This document shows, one piece after another, positions 26,851-37,300 of a DNA stretch of 59,244 bases (its first letter is position 1; the number at the start of each line of letters is the position of its first letter). The notes below the pieces were generated by a model. That model worked only from the letters and a program-made list of their open reading frames with translations. It was not told where the DNA came from and made no database searches. The stretch spans positions 1 through 59,244 of the forward strand of contig JABMPJ010000210.1 in assembly GCA_013203785.1 (NCBI GenBank), written 5' to 3'. Source of the DNA: Lentisphaerota bacterium. Lineage in GTDB: Bacteria > Verrucomicrobiota > Kiritimatiellia > UBA8416 > JABMPJ01. Both the position numbers and the translations under genes were made by a program.

Positions 26851-28154
26851 TGGATTTCGTGATTGTGGCAAACGCATGGGGTGCGGGGATGGATAATCCC
26901 ACCAGTAAGCACCAGATCGCCTTGGAACTGGCCCGACAGGACCATCGTGTTCTGTGGGTCGAAGGGGCGGGCATGCGCAGTCCGAGCTTGGGCTCGGGTT
27001 CGGATCGAGGCCGTATCCTTCGCAAGATTATGAAATCACTGCGGCCAGCCACACGTGTCCCCTGCGAGGGGCTCTCTATCTGGGTGTTGGCCCCGCTCCT
27101 GATCCCTATTCCTTCCAATGTGACGATACGCCTACTCAACTCCTGGATCTACTTCTTGACAGCTCGATTGTGGTGCATTCTGCTTCGCTTCAGGAGCCCT
27201 GTCCTGATCAACTACGTGCCCGTCCTCGCCGAAGTGGAACGACTTTGGGGGGGCCGCCGTCGCCCCTCGGGCTTTGGAGGGCAAGCGGAGGTCCAAGATC
27301 AGAAGTCGGATGGCGCGACTGTCGTCTATCATTGTGTTGATCGCTGGGACTCATTTGGTACCTATGATACTGAGATGATGCGCAAGGTCGATGAGGACTG
27401 CTGCCGGTATGCGGATGTGGTAATCGCTTCAGCGAGTGACCTCTTCGAACGGTGCAAGACCTACAACGCGAACACATACCTTGTACGGCACGGTGTGAAC
27501 TACGAGCATTTTGCGGGTGCGCTCGGACTGCGGCATGAACGCCCGAACGACTTGCCCGGAGGGCCGACCGTGGGGTTCTTTGGGTTGCTTTCAGAATGGG
27601 TGGATCAGGATCTGCTCATTACCTTGGCCCGCACACTGCGAGGAGCAGGCGAAGGGGTGCCACAGAGCGAGGCCTCTCCGATTTCCGACCTCCGATCTTC
27701 GACCTCCAGACGCGCCAGCGTCGTCCTGATCGGCAGGGCCGATGTGGATATCTCCCGTTTGGAGGCCGAAGCGAACATCCATATTCTTGGCCCCAAGCCG
27801 TTTGCTGACCTCCCTGCCTACGCGGCGTGGTTTGATGTCGGGGTCATCCCGTTCGTCGTGAACGAGCTAACAAGTGCTGTCAATCCTATCAAGCTTAGAG
27901 AGATGATTGCTGCGGGATGTCCAGTTGTCTCGACGCCCATGCGCGAGGTCGAGGTCTGTGTGCAGCAGCTCGATGAGGGTGCGACCGTCTCTCTTTCTCC
28001 CGCCGAAATCGGTCACAGTCATGAAGAGTTTATTACAGCGGTGACCACGATTCTTTCGAATCCTATCGATGCGGCCGACCGTCGCCGAATCAGTCTTACG
28101 GTTGCGGCTGAAACATGGTCCACCAAGGTTGGCGAGATCCTGCGCCTGCTCTAG
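26850..28154 (+). CDS. Glycosyltransferase (TuaH/GT4-like)
   Basis: 434 residues. The N-terminus FVIVANAWGAGMDNPTSKHQIALELA and the motifs LVRHGVNYEHF, VGFFGLLSEWVDQDLL, NIHILGPKPFADLPAYAAWFDVGVIPF and NPIKLREMIAAGCPVVSTPM match the TuaH-like branch of GT-B glycosyltransferases. The start is ATG 26850, which shares bases with the upstream stop (TGATG). Two repeat-derived inserts break the pattern: residues about 132-154 (GGRRRPSGFGGQAEVQDQ) and 275-286 (ISDLRSSTSRR). It is the last gene of the plus-strand transferase run; about 130 bp later a new promoter is likely. Confidence 0.83.
   Translation: MDFVIVANAWGAGMDNPTSKHQIALELARQDHRVLWVEGAGMRSPSLGSGSDRGRILRKIMKSLRPATRVPCEGLSIWVLAPLLIPIPSNVTIRLLNSWIYFLTARLWCILLRFRSPVLINYVPVLAEVERLWGGRRRPSGFGGQAEVQDQKSDGATVVYHCVDRWDSFGTYDTEMMRKVDEDCCRYADVVIASASDLFERCKTYNANTYLVRHGVNYEHFAGALGLRHERPNDLPGGPTVGFFGLLSEWVDQDLLITLARTLRGAGEGVPQSEASPISDLRSSTSRRASVVLIGRADVDISRLEAEANIHILGPKPFADLPAYAAWFDVGVIPFVVNELTSAVNPIKLREMIAAGCPVVSTPMREVEVCVQQLDEGATVSLSPAEIGHSHEEFITAVTTILSNPIDAADRRRISLTVAAETWSTKVGEILRLL
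27247..27313 (-). repeat. Dispersed repeat plus reverse heptamers inside a glycosyltransferase gene
   Basis: The stretch includes CCCCTCGGGCTTTGG and AGGGCAAGCGGAGG, then four 7-bp units (CGGAGGT, CCAAGAT, CAGAAGT, CGGATGG), which on the minus strand match the ATCCGAC/CTTGGAC heptamer type. The reverse complement resembles 8441-8510. GAGGGCAAGCG is also found at 2752 in the tail of the second beta-helix gene. Confidence 0.55.
27674..27708 (+). repeat. Heptamer tandem repeat, five units, in frame
   Basis: Units CTCTCCG, ATTTCCG, ACCTCCG, ATCTTCG, ACCTCCA. It encodes an insert between two conserved segments of the glycosyltransferase without breaking the frame. Confidence 0.65.
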
Positions 28155-28281
28155 CTGGCTTTCGCATCTGTTGCCCCATCCGCGGGCAGCTGATCCTCTG
28201 CGCCTCTCTCTTTCCCCCAGCAAAGCTCTGCCCGGGTAACCTCTGCTTCGACCTATGGCTTGAGGTGAGCGTAGGTGTCTT

Positions 28282-28310
28282 TTGACAGAATCTTTACAAC
28301 TCAATGACAT
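28282..28310 (+). promoter_or_regulatory. Possible promoter of the giant surface-protein gene
   Basis: A perfect -35 TTGACA (28282-28287) is followed after 17 bp by TGACAT, a weak -10. It sits in the 209-bp gap before the giant gene. The -10 match is poor, so the call is tentative. Confidence 0.4.
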
Positions 28311-28363
28311 GCATCAATGGGTGGCCGGTTATGATTGAAGTAGATGAAAAAGGGGGTTTCCTC

Positions 28364-31300
28364 ATGAGCAGTGTGTGTTGTGTCTGTAGATCGTTCTTTC
28401 TTGGTGCTCTTCTGGGTTTCGTGCTTGCGCCTGCTGCGCTGGGCGTAGAGCCAAGAAGCTGGCCTCTTACGACTCCGGCTCAGTATTCCGTATCAGACTC
28501 CAACGATATCCAGGTGGCTGGCGGTGTGGCTAGGCTACAATTCAGTGATCTTTCGTTTTCTCATGGTGAGCTTGATCAATACTCCGCTGGCAGTACTGCT
28601 GGGGCGGCATTGTACTATGGTGCTGACACCAGTCTTGGGCTGCGAAAGGACGTTGGCCTTTACGCAGCTGGTTCCCAGTTCACTTCTCGAGTGATCGCGT
28701 CGCCACCTGGAAACCTCTGGAAGGCCATACGGATTGCCACGTCCAGCGACACAGTGGCGAACAATAACGAGATAGAGACCCGGGCTGATCTCGATGGTTT
28801 AGCCGCCCTATATCATTTCAATGATGACGGCGTCTACGATTCGGTTACGGGTAGCAATGGTGTGATGAAGAGTGGCGCTGGCTACGATACCGATGCAGTG
28901 TTTGGCTCCCACGCTTTCGCTGGCTACCTAGGCAATGGCGTCGCTGAATTGGCTGGCACGGGAATTCTGCATCTTGCGGAGGGTGCCACCATTGCCTGCT
29001 GGGTTAAAGTTCGAGAAGAATTTACGAGGATTGGGACTCCCGAATTCATGACGCCCTTTCTCATGAACGGTGCGACGAAGCAGCTAACGTTTCGGTTGAA
29101 GTCGATGTATCACCCGTTTCTCTTCACGTCATGTACAACGGAATTTCCTATTGAGGTGGGGAAGTGGTATTTCCTAGCCGGAACCTATGACCGTGCTGAT
29201 GGGTATGTGCGCCTATATATCGACGGACATCTACAGGCGTCAGGGACAAGAAATCAGCCCGGATGGCTTGTTCGGGATGACGCAGGCCCATGGACCGTTG
29301 GATACAATCACCCCTATATCGACTTCAAGGCCAATGTAGATGAGGTGATGCTCTTTCGTCGCGCCTTCTCCGCCCTAGAGATTGAGGCGCTTTACCGTCA
29401 GGGCTTGGGTGTAAAGGTGCAAGTGCGCTCCGGGGCGAGCACCAATCTTGTTTCAGCCTTCGTGGGGCCTGATGGTACGAATTCCACTTATGTCACCGGC
29501 GGGCATGCTCTGAATTTTGGCTATGGGTTTGACCCTTCGGCTCCGTATCTTCAATACCGCGCGTATATAGCCAATGCTGTTGAGCGAACCTCAACCCCGC
29601 TATTGGATTCGGTTGTATTCCTGGGAACAGGCACAGACCTCTTTGACGATACATTGGGTGATTTCACGAGGGGGGCCTATGGTGCAGACGTGGTGACCTA
29701 TCCGGCCGAGAAAACAGGATCCTTTTTAGGGCTCTCGAAGTTGGCCAGCGGGGGCTACCGCACGGAGGGAGCATTTATCTCGCAGCCCTTGGATGCGGGC
29801 GGCATCGTTACCTGGACGAAGCTGTCATGGGTACAGGGCAATCGAGCCCTTGCCAATGATATCGTGGGTCTGCTTGGTTTATGGCCAATGGATGGGAGTT
29901 GGTCGGACATTTCTGGGAACAACCGATCAGGAACGGAGACGCCATCGGTTGTCTATACTCCCTATGCCAAGGTGGGCACGAAATCGACACTGTTCAACGG
30001 GGAGGACGCATCGGTTAGTATTGGCGGCGTCGGATCTGTAAAGACCTTGGAGTTCTGGATTGACTATGATGATCCGAACGGAGGGTTGTTCGAACTGGTC
30101 GGCGAAGCCACCGGGCCCTCTGCGACAGTGATCCTCACGAATGGGTGGCTGCAGGTCAATAACTGGGCGGGGTCTGTCGATGTCTATGTGAATGGCTATA
30201 ACGGTGCAGCCGTTCTGGAAAGCGGGTGGAATCATGTTGCGTTGGTGGTGGATGCAGCGCAATCGGTGTCGAATATGGTAGTGGGCCAGATTCAAGGTGA
30301 CTACTTCCACGGCAAACTGGACGACTTGGCCGCATTTGATCGCCCGCTGGCCGCTGGCGAGATTGCGATGCATTATCAGGATGGGCTGCGTGAGAGCGCT
30401 GGACAGGTTGTCTTTCAGGTTCGCTCAGGTGATACGACTGAGGAGCTTGAAGGAAGTGCATTCACCGGCACTTATACTGGTGGTGCTGGCTCAGATCTAT
30501 TCGGGCAGAGCGGTAGGTACCTCCAGTACAAGATCAATATGAGCGGAGATGGCAATGGCACCCCCAGCGTACAGTCGGTACGAGTCAACTACAACGTCAT
30601 CTTCGACGTATCGGAAACTCGCGCGGAGGATTTTTCGGCTGGTACGTTCGTTGATGAAGAAACCCGCTGGTACGGGAACGAGATTGCGAAGGAGAATCTA
30701 GGATCGATAGGGCCCTTTAATGCTCGTCCGACCGGGGACACGAGCTGGAAGGGTTTGTGGCACATGGACGAAGAGGTGTGGGCGGCGGGCCTTACGGTCA
30801 AGGATTCATCGGGGAACTCACGTGATGGCTCTCCTCAGGGCGATGCTAGAACTGAAGAGAAGGGGCGCGTCGGGACGCGTTGCGGTCTCTTTGACGGTGC
30901 AGAGGACTATGTTAGTCTTCAGGCGATACCGACCATACTGGACAAGGATTTTACATTGGGGCTCTGGTTCAAGACCTCATCTACCAACCGTGCGGGTCTG
31001 ATTTCCAACTTCGATGGTGTCCGCTACTGGTCGCTGGAGATAAATGGCGACGGTAGCGGGGCCGAGGTGCAGGGGGCCGCATCCTTTATCATAGATGATA
31101 CGACCGTTGAGAAGAGCGCCGCCGCAGTGGGGATGAGCCTGAATGATGGATATTGGCACCACATCGCGGGAGTGCGGCGTAGTCCTTACATCCACTTATA
31201 CATTGATGGAGCTCGCGTGGCCAGCACGTGGATTGGCGATGCCTATTCGTTTTTGGGTATCGGCGCACCATTGGTGGCAAAGTACGGAACGAGCGAGATC

Positions 31301-34300
31301 TATTACGCAGGCTACATCGACGAGGTCGCGGTTCTGGAACGGGCGATGTCAGATGCCGAAGTGGGGGCGCTAGCGGGTGTCGGACGCGGACTGGGCTCGG
31401 GGGCGGAGTTCATTGGCACGCCTATCGATGCTGGCCGTGTATCGATCTGGCGGCAGATTTCGTGGGGTGCGGATGGGCCGCATGGGACGCCTCTTCAAGC
31501 AGGCGATACCACACTGACAGGACTCTGGCATCTGGATGAGGTGAGCGGGGCAGCCATGGATTCAAGTGGTGCCGGAAACGACGGCTCCGTGAATGGGGCT
31601 GGATATGGCGGTGGCGGAGTTTTCAGCAACAGTTTTGAATTTTCAGGCGGTGCCACAATTTCGGTAGTGGGTAGTCTAGGCTTGGTAACCAGTGTGACGG
31701 CCGAGGCTTGGATTAATACGCACGATCCGAGGGGTGCGGTTGTCTTTGACCGCACGGACGGGGTAAGCGGGTTCATGATTGGGCTTGACGGTGAGGGTCG
31801 GCCCTACTTCAAGATGGGTGCCGTCGAAGCCCGTTCGGATCTTCCCCTGCAGGTTGACCGCTGGTCTCATCTGGCCGGTACGTACGATGGCAGCATGGCT
31901 CGATTGTATATGGATGGCGTGTTGCGCGCGGCTCAGAAAGTCATCGGTGTGTCGGCCGATTCGGGTACGTCGTTCGTAATCGGTGATGAACGGGGCGGAG
32001 GCTCTCGATTTATCGGGCAGATTGATGAAGCAGCGGTCCATAACCGGACACTTGTTGATGAAGAGATCCGTGACCATTATCGCTCCGGGACAGGCGATAT
32101 CCGGTTCCAGGTGCGTGGTGGTGACACGCTGCCCCTGTCGGGTGATTTCATTGGGCCGGACGGAACGGCGAACAGCTACTTCAGGGAATTCTGGGGCTCG
32201 CAGACCGCAGCCGTGCTTCCTGTCCAGAAGTATCTACAATACCGTGCGGTAATGGACAATGACAATCACCGCATGCCCGCTGTTCTGCGCGGGGTGCAGG
32301 CGGACGTCACCAGCTACTCGACTGTGAACCCATGGGTCGAACCAGCGGATGGATTCGGGTACGACTTTGTGGGACGACTGACGTCCTTCGGCCATGCTCT
32401 CGGCGTTGCCGGTCCCAATACCGAGGTGCGCTACCAGCTTTCTGGCGATAATGGTGTGAATTGGTTCTACTGGAATGATACGGCCCTCCAGTGGGATGCG
32501 CCGGCAGGCTTCGGCTATCCGTTAGACATGTCTGACGAACCGACGGTTGCGGCTAATATCGGGTCGTTCTTTGATCAGCTCTACCCCACGAATGGCGGCA
32601 TACTCAAGTTCCGCGCATTCCTTCACTCCGAGGGAGACTACCAGATTGAGTTAGATGAAGTTAACCTGCAGGCATCTACGGGACGACTGCTGGTCACACA
32701 ACCCAACGGATTGGAGGTCGGTCAGGATGCATGGGTGATTGGTACCACGAACATCATAAGTTGGGCCAACGGTGGGTCGGTAGGCGGATCTCTGAAGATC
32801 CAGTTCTCGGATGATGGTGGGCAGACGTGGAAATTGGTCAATGCAGCGGTGCCGAATTCGGGCCCGACGGGGGCCTATGCGTGGGTGACGCCGGGGACGG
32901 AGTTGGCTAGCGAGCGGAACCAGTGCCGGATTAGGATCAGCGATAATGGGGATGCGACGATTTGGGATACGTCGGATGCTAACTTCGCGCTGGTTTATCG
33001 CTATAGGTTGACGGCACCGAACGGGGGAGAGGTGTGGTATACGGGCGAACCCAACGTGATCCGGTGGCAGTCGCCTCCGGGGTTGGGCGACCAGGCGGAT
33101 CTCTACTACAATCTGAACGGGTTCAATCAACTGAACGGTGCCGGCTGGCGGAAGTTCGCGACGGTGCCGAACAATAATCTGGGCAGCGCGGATAATATGT
33201 ACACATGGGTGACGCCGAAGGATGATCCAGATCTCATCTCATCGTTGGCGCGCGTCAGGATAACGATCCAGGGCGCAGTGAGCTTCAGCGATATGTCGGA
33301 TGCTTCGTACACGATGGCGGGTATTCGGATTACGGATCCGAGCTCGTCAACGGCGTGGAAACGCGGGTCGACCCAGACGGTGAAATGGAAGGCGGCGGGA
33401 AGCATTACGAACGGGGTGACGCTTGAGTACTCCGGCGACAGTGGTGCGTCGTGGACCAATGTCCAGGCGGTGGTGCCCTGCGTGGTGGGCAGCAATACGT
33501 ATGCGTGGACGATTGCGGCGGATAACCCGACGCCAAACGCTCGCCTCCGAATGGTGTCGCGTACGGAGCCGCGGATCTTTGCGGAGTCGGATATTTTCAC
33601 GGTGGCGGATATTGACATCAAGGCACCAGTGGCCGCGCAAGAATGGCAGACACTACAGACGAACGATATCGTATGGACCGCCGGCGGCGCGGGCGACAAG
33701 GTCAATCTCTATTATTCGATCGATAATGCGGCGAGCTGGGTTGGGATCGACCTGGATGTCGATAACGTGGACTTCCCTGCGACGAACCGGTATGCGTGGG
33801 TGGTGCCGGATCTTCCCGGCGATTCGCTGATCAGGATCCAGTCGACGCTGAGTGCCCAGCTATTTGCGGATTCGCCTCTGTTTAAGATTGCGGGTATCCG
33901 GGTGACGCAGCCGAACGGCGGCGCGCGCTGGGAGCTGGCCCAGGAGAGCCAGTTGAACTGGGTGGAAGCAGCGTCGGGCGGTGGCTGTCTGGTGCAGTTC
34001 TCCTACGACGGCGGGAACAGCTATGTGAACTTGGCCGGACCGGGCTTCCCGCTGCTGGCGCGGAGTTATGCCTATACGCCGATTACGCCGACGGTGCGGG
34101 CGCTGGTGAAGGTGTCGGCGACGGATGCGGCTTATGCTCTGCTGGGCGTGAAGGGGCAGTCGGACGGCGATTTCACGGTGGCGGGTGTCAAGGTGACCTC
34201 CCCGCTACAGGACCATGTCATCAAGATGGGGGTGGAGACGGTCGAGGCGATGCGGTGGCTGTCGGCGGGGTTGCTGGATGACAGTGTGGACGTGATCTAT

Positions 34301-37300
34301 AGTGACGGAACGACGGAGACGACGCTCTTCGCGGGAACGTTCAACAACGAGAGCTTCAATGACGCAACCCATATCTCCGGTTTGAATGTGCGTGACTGGA
34401 TTCCTGCGGCATCGTTGAATCCGTCTGGGAATGCACGGCTCAAGGTGATGGGCGGAGTGCCAGAAACGACGGGAGAATACACAGGAATCTCGCCCCGCTT
34501 CACGCTACAGGGGGTGCGGATAACGCAGCCGACCACGGGCAGTACGTTTGACATCAACTCGACCCGCGAGATCCGCTGGCTGAACGCGGGCTTCGAGGCG
34601 GCGGCCAAGGCTCGGATGTTCCTCTCCACGGATGGAGGGGCTACATTCAGTCCGACCCAACTGTTCACGCCCGATACAGCCCTGAACCTGCAGATCAAGA
34701 GCTGGACGGTGGCGCTGGGGACGGCCCCGACGACGAATGCGGTGCTCAAGCTAACGGTGACGGATAGTGCGACGGCGTTCAACGCCTATTCACTGCCATT
34801 TACGCTCAAGGGTTTGAAAGTGAATCTTCCGACGTTTGGTACGAGCTGGGACCTGGGTGCCACACAGAATATCCAGGTGCAGGCGGCGGGTGCGGGTAAT
34901 TCGGTGAAGATGTACTACTCGCCCCATGGCGTGACCTTCGATACGGCCAACCCGATCGGGGAGGGTGTGCCGATTGTGGATGGAATCAACAATCTGCCAT
35001 GGCCGATCGAGACGTTCCGGGAACCGTCAACGAATGCGCGTATCCGGGTGGATTCGGTGCTGACGGATGCGACGATTGTCTCCGATCCGTTCACGGTGGC
35101 GGGTATTCTGGTGACGGATCCATCGAGCGTGAATATCTGGGCGGCCACGGAGACCAATCACATTGAGTGGATCGCCGTCGGTACGGCCGAAAACGTGACG
35201 ATTGAGCTCCTGGATTCGAGTTACTCGGTCGTGGCGATGATCGCCACGGCCTTAACGGGAGCGTCGTCCTATGACTGGCCGACGCCGCTGTCGGCGGTGG
35301 GAACCGATCTGCGGATCCGCGTGACGGATACGAGTGGCTATGTAGGAATCTCAAATCCGTTCAAAATTGTGGCGGACCCGACCCTGGAGGTCTTGCAACC
35401 GGTAGATGGCGCGTTCTTGAAGAACGGGAATACCTACCAGGTCGTGTGGACAAAGGCGGGCGGTATGCCGCTGACGTTTGAGGCGAGCTATTCGTTCGAT
35501 AACTTTGCCACGACGAACGTCATCAGTGGGGTGCCCGTCTTCTCGAACAACCAGTATTTCCTGAGCTGGACCCTGAGCGATCCAGCAGCGTTGGGGCTGG
35601 CCAAGATCCGGGTGGTTAATACGACGATAACGTCGATCCAGGATACGACGGCGAATGTTGACTTGGTGGGCAACTTCCGTGTGGGACCGCCCAACGGCGG
35701 CGAGCGGTACTTCGCCCTGAAGCCGACGGTGGTGACCTGGTTCACGCTGGGCGACGTCTTCAACGTGGATCTCTACTACTCGGTCGATCCGCTGCGCGCG
35801 CCGGGGAGCTGGATCAAGATCAACCAGGGCGGACCGGTTGTGGGTCGCGGGCACAACAACTCGAGTCAGTATTTCTGGTCGGTGGCTGATCATCGCAGCA
35901 GTACGGTCTGGCTGCGGGTCCAGGATGCGAATTACACGCAGATGTTTGCCGCTAACCAGGAAGGGCCGTTCGACGACTGCAATGGGACCTTCAGCATCGT
36001 CTACTATCAGATCCAGTGGCATGTGTATGATAACGATACAGGTCTTGACCTTGACCGGGCCAGCGTAGGAGACAGTTCGGGCTGGTCGGAATCTGGACTA
36101 CAGTCCCCGATCATACACGCCTACCCCTACGGTAACTTCGATTCGGTCTGGTCGCGCGAGCTCTTTTCCGACAAGGTGGTGTTTGACTGGCTGTCGGAAC
36201 CCGAACGCGTGATCGATGTGCCGATGGTGAAATCGGACCAAGCGGCCGTATTTAACGTCAGGGCGAATTTCGCATATGATTCGGCCAACCGCTCATTCGC
36301 AATTCAGTCTTGGCTGGAGCGCGGCGGACAGATCTTGGCGACGGCGGCGGCTTCCGTCATCAAGATCTACGATTCGGCAGGCGTTCTAATTAAGACCATC
36401 CCCAACAGCGCACCCCTGAATGGCGTGTTCTGGGACACATGGGATGTGGGTGCCACAGAGATCGCACTGGGACGGACGTTCAATGCCAGCGAGGTCTTCT
36501 TCGCTAAGGTTGTGATCAACTTCTCCGGGGTGGAGTACTCGTCCGGTCTGACCTTCCAGCTCAGGCAGCCCGCCGATGACAGCATCCTCCAGGTCATCGA
36601 CGTCATAGAGGCCGCGACCTCCAATATTCTGGACGAGGTCTCGGGCATAGGCACCATGATCGGCGGCGTGAGCAACCAGGTCTCGGGGGTCAGCAACCAG
36701 GTCACGGCGCTCTCAGGCCAGTTGGGTCAGGGGGTTGCTGATATTTTGGGTGCGGTGGGAACTAACCGGGTGCTGCTGACGGATCAGGTCATTCCGGGAA
36801 TCACGGATATCAGTAACAACTTGGTGAATGTCTATGGTCCGACGATAACGAGCACGTGGGACGTGGTCCAGCTGATCAGCGGTGCGGTTGGCGGGGCCAG
36901 CATTCTGACTCGTCCGCTCGCGCTTGTGCGCGACAGCACCAATACCTTCCTCTATCGCACGGCCAATTTTGACCCCAGTGTGGTTGAGCTGGATGTGTAC
37001 GATTCAACAGGCGGCCTTCTGGCGCACTACAACATGCAGCGCTACGGAGCGGTAACGGGTGTCTATTACGCCAACGTGGTGGCTGCCTATGCCGTGGATA
37101 GCTGCGTGATCGCCTGTTCAGATCCGAATGCTTCGGACCGTATTGTGGTCGATATTGTCGACGCGACCTCCGGGGATCTTCCGAACCTGATGGCGGACGT
37201 GCTCGCCAGCGTGACCCGGATGGAGAATTCGATCACAAATCTGTCGTCGCTGAGCGGTGACATGACCGTCCTGGTGGGCGTGCTGAATGGGATGACGAAT

